From: Candidatus Nitrospira kreftii | GTDB taxonomy: Bacteria; Nitrospirota; Nitrospiria; Nitrospirales; Nitrospiraceae | DNA: 64,000 nucleotides | Reading direction: 5' to 3' | Assembly (NCBI GenBank): GCA_014058405.1 | Contig: CP047423.1 | Location: 558,001 to 622,000, forward strand | Shown here: in pieces, positions 17,031 to 25,556 of the stretch | Layout: each line of letters starts with the position of its first letter | Position numbering within the stretch: position 1 is the stretch's first letter | Program-made: the position numbers and the translations under genes | The notes under the pieces: model-generated | Databases searched by the model: none | The model's input: the letters and a program-made list of their open reading frames with translations, nothing else | What the model was told of the DNA's origin: nothing

Positions 17031-17271
17031 CTAGCCTGCTTTCGAAAAACCTTCATTTCGAAGAATCTCCGACAGGTTCTGCCCGTTGACAAAGACATCA
17101 GCGACGAGGCGATCGTAGACATCCCGACCATGCGGTTCGATGCGAATCAGGCCGCGGCGCAATAACTTTTCCAACCACCACTTGGCTGCCGAATCTTGTA
17201 GCTCACTCATTTTTGGCGTGTCGATACCGCGGAGTCTTAGACGACCATCTTTATTCTCTGCCCTTGCTGTC
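17031..17271 (-). pseudogene. 5'-truncated copy of a thermonuclease-like (SNase) gene
   Basis: The minus strand encodes RLRLRGIDTPKMSELQDSA, then IRIEPHGRDVYDRLVADVFV and a stop at 17031-17033. This is the C-terminal half of an SNase-fold nuclease, roughly three-quarters identical in protein to the end of the intact gene at 20820-21416. No start codon or N-terminal half exists: the frame is closed upstream at about 17272. It lies directly downstream of the copper-oxidase-like gene, in the same orientation as the intact copy on the other side. Confidence 0.75.
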
Positions 17272-17334
17272 GCTCAGCAAAGCGAGTCTGTTATTCGGAA
17301 ACCTTTTTCTTTTTGTGTTCCTCTTCTTGCGTGT

Positions 17335-20300
17335 TCAATGGTGACCACCATCATGGCCATGATCATGGTCATGGTCGTGGTCCTGCGGATGATCGGGACC
17401 ATGACCACCCTGATCGCCTGGGCCGTGCCCCTCCATCGACAGCGGTCGCCGCCAGGGCGGAAATATTGGACCAACTGCTTCGCGCTGAAGCGTTCGAATT
17501 TCCTCCAATGTCAGGTTTCGTCCATCGCGCAAGAGGTCACGTAATCGGTCCCACCATTCCTGATCGAGCCATGGACGGGGAGGACGCCGCTTGCCCATGC
17601 AGATCTGCACAAAGCGGCCGGTGCTAGGACGCCCGGTCGAATCGATGACGAATAGGAGGTAGTAGCCCACGATCACCACGTTGGGCTCGGACGGTACTGC
17701 AGCAAGGATGACGTCACCCTTTTCTCGGGTGAATTCGAGGGTGATGTGGCGTTGATCAGAATTGAAATTGTGTGTCACCGTGCCGCATCGAACGAGCACG
17801 ACTTTCTGAATATCGGCCGCATCGGGTGTGCGAATCTCCAGCTTTTCGCCGTGGCAGGCCTTTGGCGCGGCATCGGTGATGGATGGCCGGCGACCGCAGA
17901 AGTACCATGGCTCAAAAATCTCAATGCGAAGTTCTCGGTTCGACAGGCCGGGCGAGGCGTTGAAGTTAGAACCGGCGACCCACACAGCTCCATTCGGCAT
18001 GAGGAGTGCCGTGCTGTGGTAGCCACGCACGACCGGTGAGGCAGGCAGCACCCCCCACGTGCCGGATACGGGGTCATATATCTCTGGTGCGCGCACGCCC
18101 GTCGCGTCGTTGAGGCCGTTCTTGAGCCCTCCCTCGATGAAGATCTCTCCGGTGGGCAAAATGATCGCGTCGGCGTTTTCACGAACCGGATTCACGTCGC
18201 CCGGATTGGGATGGTCGAACATCGAGCGCGGTGCGGCGATCCACCCGGCGGCGAGGTTGCCCAGATCCAGAATGAACGGCATCGATCCTCCGGCCTGCAT
18301 GATGCGGGCGCGATACTTGTCCGTCGGCGAAAGCGGCAGCATCACCGAGGTGGTGTCTTGAGCGAACCAGTTGTCATAGATTCCTTCCGGTGGTGGAGCG
18401 ATCACATCATCCCAATCCGTTGCGTCGGTATACGGATGCCACTTTTCGAGACGCCGGTTGGCCATGGGCGACATGGAGATCACCTTTCCATCCGGCAGCA
18501 CGTGCAACCGGGGATATTCGTACCGGCGTGCGTCCACGGTGTCGATATTGCCGTAATCGACGGCTCCTACGATGGACCACGTGCCGGTCGCGGGGTCATA
18601 CAACTCAAGCGAATTGTTATTGTGACGACTGTCGTCCACTTCGGGGTGGCCGGAGACTGCGAGTACTCGACCGTCCGGCATCGTGACGAGCGTGGGATAC
18701 CACTTGCCGCCTGTTTTTTCGATGTCGAGTCCTGGTCCGACTTCGCTCGCACGTTGGGTGACCAGTTTCCCTGTGGCATGCCATTGGTCGTCGGATGGGT
18801 CGAATAGATAGGCATCACGCAAACCGATGAAATGTCCTGGCGGATGAATGCCGCCGCCACCCCACTTTCGCGTACCGCCTGCCGCAAGAATGCGTCCATC
18901 GGCAAGTTGGGAGTGGCCGGCGCAGAAAAGGTCGCTATTGCCCGGCAGCCCGGTGATGACTGTGATGGCGTGTGTCGCACAATCGAAGAGCCGCGTGTGA
19001 TCCACATCTCCTGCAGCATTAAGCCCACTGTCATGCTGATCGCCGCCAAAGTAGACGATCTTGCCTGTATGCAGGAGCGCGGCATGCACGGCGAGAATGC
19101 CGGCGGCTGTAGTATTCCCGACTTGGACCCATCGCCCTCGAAACTCCTGCACGAGGACGGGTTTGCTCAGTGGTGAGATGTGTTGGCACAGGCGCTGTAA
19201 CGCTGTCACCGAGTCGCCGACCGCCAACTGACTGCTTACGCCGACGGTGAGGTTTGTGCCGCCACCCACGGCGCTGCCACGGAAGATGCCATTGACATAT
19301 ACGTCGACCCGGGCACCGGGAACGACGTCAACCACACGAACGGCGTTTTCGCAAGAGTATAGAGGCTCTACCACACGTGGTGCTTGAAGGCGCTCGATCT
19401 TTCCCACAACGACCGTGTTGGACTGCGAGCTGACGAGCCCGCATCCTCGCTGGACCGCGAAAATTTTGTCGTGTGCGATGAGCAGTGGCGCCACGGGAAC
19501 GTCTACCTCGTCGGCATCGGCCGTGCGTTCGCCGATTGGCGCGCCGAGCAGGGATGAGTACACGTACACGCGCGCGCCGACGTGCAGATTTGATACTCGA
19601 ACGGCTGCGCCACATTCGAAAAGCGGTTCGTGCACCTTGGGCGTCGGTAGGGATGCCGGGGCGGGATCCACCAGCACGCCGGTCCCAGGGATACTCCATT
19701 CGCCGCACAATTCTTGAATGGCCGTCACAGTAGTCCCGCCGACCAGCGCAGGAACGAGGAAGTCGTAGGTGCCGTCCACGGGAGACTCGGCCATTCCGAG
19801 CTCGACACCATCCGCGAGAATCTTCACGCGGGCGGCCATCACCAAGCCGTTCAGTACTACTGTCGTGTTGCCGGCGCAAAGCGGAGGCACCACATTGGCG
19901 ACAGGCACGGGTGTGTTGTCCTGTACCATGACCGGCAGGGCATCGGCGCTCTTTAGCTTGCAGCGCCCATGCAATTCCTGCCTGGCGCTGATCGTTTCCC
20001 CCAACGCGAGCGGCGGATTCACGCCCATCCACAAGGAATCTAAATCGAAACAGGCCTGCAAATTCGGGCCGGCGCTTCGCATGAGCGTGACCGTGGCCCC
20101 GTGGACAACGTTGCTCACGGTGACGCGCCGTTCGCATTCGCGGAGCGGCGCCTGCACCACAGGCGTCGGAAGTGTCTGCAACTTTTCGACCAACACGTCC
20201 ACTGGAGGTCCATCGGTGACTGTACCAGGGGTACTGCAGGCGGTCTGTTGAGCCTTGATGTCCATACCCGCAGCTAACGGCGTGGCCAGATGGAAGCGGG

Positions 20301-20706
20301 CGTTGCCGTCGTAGCTCTCACCGGCACCGAGCACCGTGCCGCCGTCTCGCAGCTCGACCGTGGCTCCTGGTACGAGCCCCTCCAGCCAGACGCATTCTCC
20401 GCACTGGTTCAAGTGGCTACGAAAGCCAACCGTGCCGATGATCGGAGGCTTGGCCTGCACCTCGATAGGTTCTGGCGAGAGGGGACTTATCTCTACGCCC
20501 ACTGCCTGGGTAGCCGTAATCTGTTGGCCGGCAGTGAGCGATGCCGAAAGCGGGAAGATTTGGTCCGGCCACGAGGCTGTGCCGGATCCTACCGCAACGC
20601 CGTCTGCGAAAATGGTGATGGTCGAACCACTGAGCTGACCCTGTACGCGGACGCTCCCACTGCATGCGGACAGTGGGCCGATTACGCGGGGCGGTAGTAA
20701 CGGCAT
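17335..20706 (-). CDS. Galactose/glyoxal oxidase-like copper radical oxidase with six N-terminal repeats
   Basis: 1123 residues from the ATG at 20706 (GGAGG just upstream). Residues 1-520 hold six repeats of about 85, each opening P-x-V-x-x-P-L-x-x-C-x-x-x-V-x-V and closing with A-x-Q-x-x-C, likely Ig-like modules with a disulfide. Residues 525-930 form a kelch propeller and 935-1040 the DUF1929 early-set domain. The galactose-oxidase active site is complete: Cys595 (DLFCAGH) and Tyr670 (KWYPTL) for the thioether cofactor, Tyr896-His897 (RGYHST) and His979 (VTHNFNSDQR) for copper. The last 30 residues are a His/Asp-rich tail that could load copper. There is no classical signal peptide, which is odd for such an enzyme. 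The expected reaction is oxidation of an alcohol or aldehyde with release of H2O2; the substrate is unknown. Confidence 0.85.
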   Translation of the reverse strand: MPLLPPRVIGPLSACSGSVRVQGQLSGSTITIFADGVAVGSGTASWPDQIFPLSASLTAGQQITATQAVGVEISPLSPEPIEVQAKPPIIGTVGFRSHLNQCGECVWLEGLVPGATVELRDGGTVLGAGESYDGNARFHLATPLAAGMDIKAQQTACSTPGTVTDGPPVDVLVEKLQTLPTPVVQAPLRECERRVTVSNVVHGATVTLMRSAGPNLQACFDLDSLWMGVNPPLALGETISARQELHGRCKLKSADALPVMVQDNTPVPVANVVPPLCAGNTTVVLNGLVMAARVKILADGVELGMAESPVDGTYDFLVPALVGGTTVTAIQELCGEWSIPGTGVLVDPAPASLPTPKVHEPLFECGAAVRVSNLHVGARVYVYSSLLGAPIGERTADADEVDVPVAPLLIAHDKIFAVQRGCGLVSSQSNTVVVGKIERLQAPRVVEPLYSCENAVRVVDVVPGARVDVYVNGIFRGSAVGGGTNLTVGVSSQLAVGDSVTALQRLCQHISPLSKPVLVQEFRGRWVQVGNTTAAGILAVHAALLHTGKIVYFGGDQHDSGLNAAGDVDHTRLFDCATHAITVITGLPGNSDLFCAGHSQLADGRILAAGGTRKWGGGGIHPPGHFIGLRDAYLFDPSDDQWHATGKLVTQRASEVGPGLDIEKTGGKWYPTLVTMPDGRVLAVSGHPEVDDSRHNNNSLELYDPATGTWSIVGAVDYGNIDTVDARRYEYPRLHVLPDGKVISMSPMANRRLEKWHPYTDATDWDDVIAPPPEGIYDNWFAQDTTSVMLPLSPTDKYRARIMQAGGSMPFILDLGNLAAGWIAAPRSMFDHPNPGDVNPVRENADAIILPTGEIFIEGGLKNGLNDATGVRAPEIYDPVSGTWGVLPASPVVRGYHSTALLMPNGAVWVAGSNFNASPGLSNRELRIEIFEPWYFCGRRPSITDAAPKACHGEKLEIRTPDAADIQKVVLVRCGTVTHNFNSDQRHITLEFTREKGDVILAAVPSEPNVVIVGYYLLFVIDSTGRPSTGRFVQICMGKRRPPRPWLDQEWWDRLRDLLRDGRNLTLEEIRTLQREAVGPIFPPWRRPLSMEGHGPGDQGGHGPDHPQDHDHDHDHGHDGGHH

Positions 20707-20819
20707 GATGACCTCCACATTTGAATGGACTTATCTCAAGAGGAGACGCTGTTGTTTCACGTTTCTCGCGATCGGCTTAGGCGCCTTACCGGCGCGCTGC
20801 TAATGATGCGTTACTGGTT

Positions 20820-21416
20820 CTATGACCGCGTCTTTTCATATCCCTCCGAGATCAATGTATCCGCCACGTTCTGCCCGTTTACATACACGTCGGCCACGAG
20901 GCGATCGTAGACATCTCGACCACGCGGCTCGATACGAATCGATCCGCTACGCAATAACTCTTCCAACCGCCGCTTGGCTGCCGGGCCTTGTAGTTCACTC
21001 ATTTCTGGCGTGTCGATGCCGCGAAGTCTGATACGCTCGCCTCCAACCCGAATGGTATCTCCATCGACGGCACGGACTTGAAGATCGCTCAGGAGTCTCG
21101 TCTCCTGTCTCGACCGGGCTTTAAGCGTGGAAAGCCGGGACTGTTTGTGGGTAGACCCCAGTTTGTACCGTCCTTTCGGATAGCGTTGTGGGCGACTATC
21201 AGGAGGACGTTTGTGTCGAGGCTGTTTGTAGGTAGGGAGGCGATTTGACTCGTGCCCTTCATGTGGGGACGGATACCAGCAGAGATCGCATTGCTGCTGC
21301 AGACTCGATCCGAGATCGGATTTGGGCAGTCGCTCGGCATCGGCGACAGCTATGAACAAGATCAACGTCATCCATCCGAAGAGCGACCAAGTCACCATGG
21401 GCAAATATAGTTTCAT
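20820..21416 (-). CDS. Secreted thermonuclease-like (SNase) protein
   Basis: 198 residues from the ATG at 21416, which begins a signal peptide (MKLYLPMVTWSLFGWMTLI, cleavage near AVADAE). A basic, proline-rich linker (about 40-110) precedes the SNase OB-fold: VRAVDGDTIRVGGERIRLRG, IDTPEMSE, GRDVYDRLVADVYVNG. The staphylococcal nuclease catalytic Arg (RLRG), Asp/Glu (DTPE) and second Arg (YDRL) are present. It would hydrolyse DNA and RNA outside the cytoplasm with calcium. An upstream in-frame start at 21536 would hide the signal peptide and is less likely. A truncated duplicate lies at 17031-17271. Confidence 0.8.
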   Translation of the reverse strand: MKLYLPMVTWSLFGWMTLILFIAVADAERLPKSDLGSSLQQQCDLCWYPSPHEGHESNRLPTYKQPRHKRPPDSRPQRYPKGRYKLGSTHKQSRLSTLKARSRQETRLLSDLQVRAVDGDTIRVGGERIRLRGIDTPEMSELQGPAAKRRLEELLRSGSIRIEPRGRDVYDRLVADVYVNGQNVADTLISEGYEKTRS

Positions 21417-21538
21417 GGTGTTGATGCGTACGCAGATGTTGTGCCAGATTCTGCTCGATTGACAATGTTCAAAACGGCATGGTGCAATGCGTTCATGTGT
21501 CGAATTCAACTTATGATGCTTCACGGAGGTGTACATAC

Positions 21539-21769
21539 ATGGATATGATGGGACGTGTGGGGCTGGTTGAAATCCCTATTTTGATTGCCCCCGATCAGAA
21601 GGTTTGGATGGATCGCATGATTAAGGAAGGAAAAATTGCGATTCCGCCGGGTGGCACATTGGAAAAGGGCTCGCTCTATTCGATGTTTATCCGCATGTTG
21701 CTCCATAACGCGATGGAGGAACAAAAGCGGCAGGAGGCACTGGAGGCAGAGGACGAAGACGACGAATAG
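21539..21769 (+). CDS. Small acidic hypothetical protein
   Basis: 76 residues starting MDMMGRVGLVEIPI at 21539, with GGAGGT eight bases upstream. After a short amphipathic N-terminal half (IAPDQKVWMDRMIKEGKIAI) comes a helix and a strongly acidic tail (ALEAEDEDDE). No signal peptide, no known family. The clear ribosome site and codon pattern make it a real gene. It is followed by two palindromes and converges on hemL. Confidence 0.6.
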   Translation: MDMMGRVGLVEIPILIAPDQKVWMDRMIKEGKIAIPPGGTLEKGSLYSMFIRMLLHNAMEEQKRQEALEAEDEDDE

Positions 21770-21828
21770 GGACGTGAGGTGTGCAGCGTATCTCGTGAAG
21801 CGCTGGCGAAATCCCTGGTAAGGTTCCT

Positions 21829-21865
21829 GTATCTAAACAGATACCTTTCGTATCTTCCAAGATAC
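21829..21865. promoter_or_regulatory. Two tandem palindromes, centres 21 bp apart
   Basis: GTATCT-aaac-AGATAC (21829-21844) and GTATCTT-cc-AAGATAC (21850-21865) share the half-site GTATCT and have centres exactly two DNA turns apart, the arrangement of a cooperative dimer-pair operator. The site lies between the ends of two convergent genes with no T-tract after either stem, so a simple terminator is less convincing but not excluded. Confidence 0.45.
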
Positions 21866-21888
21866 AGTGAAAATCGCAAATGATATCG

Positions 21889-23193
21889 CTAGAGTTTTTT
21901 GAACGCTGCGTATGCGGCTCTGATGGTTTTCTCGACGTCTTGCGTACTGTGGGCGGTGGAAAGGAAGGCCGCTTCAAACTGAGAAGGCGCCAGATAGACG
22001 CCCTGTTCGAGCATGTGATGAAAAAACTGGCCGTACCGCTTCGTGTCGGATTGTTTCGCCGTATTCCAATCCACGACAGGTCCTGGGGTAAAAAACGTGG
22101 TCAACATCGACCCGACGCGGGTTTGCGTGACGGGAACTCCTGCTTTTTTTGCCGCCTCGCCGATACCCTTCGCCAGGGCTGCTGAACGCTGCTCCAGCTG
22201 CTTGTAAATCCCTTTTGTGCGCAACTGCTTGAGCGTGGCTAGCCCTGCCGTAACGGCCAATGGATTCCCGGACAAAGTCCCGGCCTGATAGACCGGCCCG
22301 ACCGGCGCAATGAGATCCATGATCTCTTTGCGCCCGCCATACGCGCCGACTGGTAAGCCTCCCCCGATAATCTTACCCAGCACGGTGAGGTCCGGCATGA
22401 TGCCATAGAGTGCCTGCGCCCCACCATAATTGACGCGAAACCCAGAGATCACTTCATCAAAGATCAAGAGGATATCGTGCTGTGCTGTCAGCTGGCGAAG
22501 CGCTGATAAAAACTCGGGTGCAGGAGGCACTACGCCCATATTGCCCGCGATCGGCTCCAGGATGACGCAGGCCAACTGATGACGGTGAGTTGTAATGAGT
22601 TGTTGAACGGTGCGAATGTCGTTGTAGGGGGCGGTCAAGGTATGTTTGACAAAGTCATCAGGCACGCCCGGTGAATCGGGGATTCCCAACGTCGCTAAGC
22701 CTGATCCGGCCTTCGCCAACAAGTAATCACTGTGCCCGTGATAGCACCCCTCGAATTTCATGACTCCGTTGCGTTTCGTGAAGCCTCTGGCAACACGGAT
22801 CGCACTCATGGCCGCTTCGGTTCCGGAACTAACCAGCCGAATCTTTTCCATAGAGGGAAAGGCGCTCCGAATTTCTCTGGCTAGCGACACTTCCAGTTCC
22901 GTGGGCGCGCCGTAACTCGTCCCTTGTTCCGCCGCTTTCTTGATCGATGCGATTACCGCGGAGTGTGCATGTCCCAAGATCATTGGCCCCCACGACAGCA
23001 CGTAATCGATATAGGCGTTCCGATCCACGTCGTAGAGCCGTGATCCTTTGGCCCTGGCAATAAAGCGTGGTTGCCCGCCGACCGAGCGGAAGGCTCGGAC
23101 GGGACTATTCACGCCTCCAGGTATGAGCTGTTGAGCCTCGGTGAAAAGCTTTGCAGAGCGAGATGTCTTCATAACGGGGGCGCACCCTATCAT
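21889..23193 (-). CDS. hemL: Glutamate-1-semialdehyde 2,1-aminomutase
   Basis: 434 residues of a PLP-dependent class III aminotransferase that turns glutamate-1-semialdehyde into 5-aminolevulinate, the C5-pathway entry to haem and other tetrapyrroles. Diagnostic segments are [53 protein letters not shown] and the PLP lysine Lys274 in [11 protein letters not shown]. Cytoplasmic. The first 7 residues are uncertain: an ATG at 23172 ([10 protein letters not shown]) matches the usual family start better, and neither has a strong ribosome site. Single-copy housekeeping type, no sign of transfer. Confidence 0.95.
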   Translation of the reverse strand: MIGCAPVMKTSRSAKLFTEAQQLIPGGVNSPVRAFRSVGGQPRFIARAKGSRLYDVDRNAYIDYVLSWGPMILGHAHSAVIASIKKAAEQGTSYGAPTELEVSLAREIRSAFPSMEKIRLVSSGTEAAMSAIRVARGFTKRNGVMKFEGCYHGHSDYLLAKAGSGLATLGIPDSPGVPDDFVKHTLTAPYNDIRTVQQLITTHRHQLACVILEPIAGNMGVVPPAPEFLSALRQLTAQHDILLIFDEVISGFRVNYGGAQALYGIMPDLTVLGKIIGGGLPVGAYGGRKEIMDLIAPVGPVYQAGTLSGNPLAVTAGLATLKQLRTKGIYKQLEQRSAALAKGIGEAAKKAGVPVTQTRVGSMLTTFFTPGPVVDWNTAKQSDTKRYGQFFHHMLEQGVYLAPSQFEAAFLSTAHSTQDVEKTIRAAYAAFKKL

Positions 23194-23419
23194 GCAGAAT
23201 GAGAGCCGGTCAAGAAACAGGCCGCAGAGGAATCACTGCGCAAGTATCTCGCTGCGGGCAAAAATTGTCGAAAGCGCGACGCTTCTATCAAATTGGATAC
23301 AGTGGAAGCTACGGCTTTTTGCCTGTAGAACGAAATCCCCTTTGTTATCTGATTTGTCTATGCGGAAGAACCGCGGCGCAATTCTTGCTGTGTGTATCGA
23401 TGAAGAAAGGGAGCTGGTT

Positions 23420-23695
23420 ATGATGGTCATCTGTTCATGGTGCCGCGGGGAAGGGCGGAACGGATTTGTAGGCGAAAAAGCGCCGCTGGATGATCTGAGG
23501 GAGACGCATAGTATCTGCCTCGAACATGAGACAGCGGTGCGGGCTCGATGGGCGGCTCGTGGGCCGAGGATAGGTTTTTATACAACTCCTACCGGTAACG
23601 TCAGGAGCCGTGCTTGGCGTACTCGCCGGATTGTGCTCTCTGCCATGCAGCTTGGTGTCGGCCTCAGAGATTTGGCTTCAAAGGTCGGGCTCTAA
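23420..23695 (+). CDS. Small putative zinc-binding protein
   Basis: 91 residues from the ATG at 23420 with AAAGGGAG upstream (an ATG at 23423 is equally possible). The N-terminus is MVICSWCRGEG, then a GEKAPLDDLRETHSIC segment with a third cysteine and H-x-x-x-H-type spacing, resembling short single-zinc-knuckle proteins (CxxC ... C) that I recall in Nitrospira-like genomes. The C-terminal half is basic and may be less conserved. No signal peptide. Function unknown. Confidence 0.55.
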   Translation: MMVICSWCRGEGRNGFVGEKAPLDDLRETHSICLEHETAVRARWAARGPRIGFYTTPTGNVRSRAWRTRRIVLSAMQLGVGLRDLASKVGL

Positions 23696-23747
23696 CGCCT
23701 CGAGACTCGTACGACTTATCCTGAAGCTCAACTGCCCCCACGGGCCT

Positions 23748-24293
23748 TTACTTCGAAGTCTTCGCTGAACGTTTGCGGGCTGGTTTCGCCCTCGGGGGCT
23801 TCCGCTTGTCGAGGAAGAATTCCTCTAGCTCCCAGCGTTTCCGCTTGGATTTGTCTTGTTCGGGCACGACGAACACACCATGAAATGGGGCCCGCCGACC
23901 GTCAGCTGTTTGTCCCTTACTCCACGCTTCGCCTGCGTCGCTGAGGACTTCCAGCAGTGTGTCATACTCGTCTTCATCATCGGGAAGCACGGCGTGTGCG
24001 TCTGTGATGAGGAGGATATACCCTTTAGCTGGGAGCCAGTCGAAATCGGCAAGACATTCTTCTAAGGCATCCCAGTTGTGTCCGAAGTAATCCGGAAAAT
24101 CGAGTGCTCGTGCAAACTCAGTGAGGAGGTCCGATACTTGACCGCATTTCTTTCCCTGGATGATACACAACGCAAATCCCGGCGGGGCTTTCACGAAGGA
24201 TAGGGCGGAATCCCCATCAGGTATCACAAGCAACATCGACCAGGGGGGGATCGCGCTAGTCAGATGTGTGTCAAATGTTGGTTGAAGGGACAT
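23748..24293 (-). CDS. Barstar-family ribonuclease inhibitor
   Basis: 181 residues. The core (about 40-115) is barstar-like: FALCIIQGKKCGQVSDLLTE, then LDFPDYFGHNWDALEECLAD with the Asp/Trp face that plugs barnase active sites, then DFDWLPAKGYILLI. N- and C-terminal extensions (the latter basic, ending RKRSAKTSK) go beyond the usual 90 residues. No signal peptide, so cytoplasmic. It lies 26 bp downstream of a barnase-type RNase on the same strand, the expected immunity partner. Confidence 0.85.
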   Translation of the reverse strand: MSLQPTFDTHLTSAIPPWSMLLVIPDGDSALSFVKAPPGFALCIIQGKKCGQVSDLLTEFARALDFPDYFGHNWDALEECLADFDWLPAKGYILLITDAHAVLPDDEDEYDTLLEVLSDAGEAWSKGQTADGRRAPFHGVFVVPEQDKSKRKRWELEEFFLDKRKPPRAKPARKRSAKTSK

Positions 24294-24319
24294 GAAGTAT
24301 CCGTTGATTTCCTCGCGTG

Positions 24320-24751
24320 TCAGTTGAGAGGGACAAACGTGCGGTAGTGATCCCCTGTGTAATAGGCTTTCCCGGTCCGCTGTTCAATGACAATCCGTTC
24401 GGCATCACGGCTATGCCCCCGTATCTTTGGGTTGACATCATACTCCCGATAGCGACCTCGTGGAAGGCGCCGTTCTCGATTCTGGAACTCACGTCCGCCG
24501 ACATAGCCAGGAAGAGGTGAGCCGTCTCGCTCTTCCAGACGCTGAAGGAGATCGTAGGCTTTCTGTGGAGCGGTTCTGAGCGAAGAAGGAACGTCGATCG
24601 GATCCCATGGGGTGAGGATGGAGTTGCCGGGGAAGGGAGCGATGCTTCTCTCGGCATCGGCTGCTGAGATGAAAGAGCCTACGCTGCTCGCACACACCAG
24701 TGTGATGAGAAGAGCGGTGAGTGGCGTCCATCGCCGAGGATCAGTGAGCAT
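24320..24751 (-). CDS. Secreted barnase/RNase Sa-type ribonuclease
   Basis: 143 residues from the ATG at 24751 (GAGGAA upstream), with a signal peptide (LTALLITLVCASSVGSFISA, then ADAE). Residues 80-140 form the guanyl-specific microbial RNase fold: LPRGRYREYDVNP, SRDAERIVIE and YYTGDHYRTF. The catalytic triad of barnase/RNase Sa is present as Glu103, Arg119 and His135. It would cleave RNA after guanosine outside the cell or in a competitor. A cytoplasmic barstar gene follows, protecting the producer. Upstream in-frame ATG at 24826 would bury the signal. Confidence 0.85.
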   Translation of the reverse strand: MLTDPRRWTPLTALLITLVCASSVGSFISAADAERSIAPFPGNSILTPWDPIDVPSSLRTAPQKAYDLLQRLEERDGSPLPGYVGGREFQNRERRLPRGRYREYDVNPKIRGHSRDAERIVIEQRTGKAYYTGDHYRTFVPLN

Positions 24752-24933
24752 CGGTTCTTGTTCCTCGAATTCCGCACGAGGATGACGAGAAGACCGTAGC
24801 ACTCTCTTTTCAAGAAGGTCAAACAACGTGCGGGGCTATCCCGTTGTTGCCTGGATGTCTCCAGTCCCGTTTGCTAGAATGAGGCGATTCATGTGTTTTC
24901 TATTCTGAGAAGAGGCGAGATCCCGTCTGACCC

Positions 24934-25554
24934 GTGTGGAACATCCTGCAGAATCTACACGTTGTGTGGAAGAGCAATGCGGACAAAGTCGTGAGTAGGT
25001 CGCGCGACTGCCTTGTCTCCTCCCTTCTTGCCTTGGCGGTCCTCAGCCTGGCCGTTACGTCACATGCACAGGTAAGCCCGAGTGGCTCGCTCAAGCGCTC
25101 TCCGGCGGAAGTCGTCAAGCGGTACGTGCTGCTTGATCAGAAAGGTGCTCGCCTGGACGCTCCGTCGTTTGACACCTTGACTCCCTACATCAATTGGAAG
25201 GAAGAGCCGGCATGGGGTCGTGTGGTCGTGGTCGAAAAAACCGACGTGCCGGATGATTATCGAAAATGGGAAATCCTCAATAATCTGGAAGTGGTCATTC
25301 CTGTGACGTTTCAGGTGCGAGGTGCAGTGTATCTCGAGAGTGCCACCTTCATTCCTGAAGACACAACGGAAGAGGTCCGGTTCCATGTCAAAGTCGTGGG
25401 GAACTACTGGCGTATCGTCTCCCCGATCATTCCTCCTCATGTGGGGTTGAAACGGATGGTGAGTTTCGCGCGAGAAGCCGAAGCGAACGAAGAAAATAAG
25501 ACCCATCGCACCGAACTGGCATCCCTCATTGACTCCTTGCGAAAGGCCAAATAA
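24934..25554 (+). CDS. Hypothetical secreted protein
   Basis: Up to 206 residues from a GTG at 24934; the start is uncertain because later GTG codons near 24970-24990 also precede the hydrophobic signal (CLVSSLLALAVLSLAVTSHA, cleaved at AQV). The mature protein is alpha/beta with VVKRYVLLDQKGARLD, EPAWGRVVVVEKTDV and VRFHVKVVGNYWRIVSPIIPP, a plan resembling small NTF2-like periplasmic proteins. It ends 2 bp before the phosphatase gene and is probably first of a long operon to about 31.3 kb. Confidence 0.6.
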   Translation: MWNILQNLHVVWKSNADKVVSRSRDCLVSSLLALAVLSLAVTSHAQVSPSGSLKRSPAEVVKRYVLLDQKGARLDAPSFDTLTPYINWKEEPAWGRVVVVEKTDVPDDYRKWEILNNLEVVIPVTFQVRGAVYLESATFIPEDTTEEVRFHVKVVGNYWRIVSPIIPPHVGLKRMVSFAREAEANEENKTHRTELASLIDSLRKAK

Positions 25555-25556
25555 CC

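Noticed and set aside
17335-17430. His/Asp-rich coding stretch considered as a zinc transporter loop
   Set aside because: It is the C-terminal tail of the copper oxidase-like protein in the same frame, with no adjacent membrane spans.
18211-18807. Plus-strand open frame opposite the copper oxidase gene
   Set aside because: Antisense shadow without start signals or recognisable motif.
21829-21865. Rho-independent terminator between convergent genes
   Set aside because: Stems are only 6-7 bp and no T-run follows on either strand; kept as a regulatory candidate instead.
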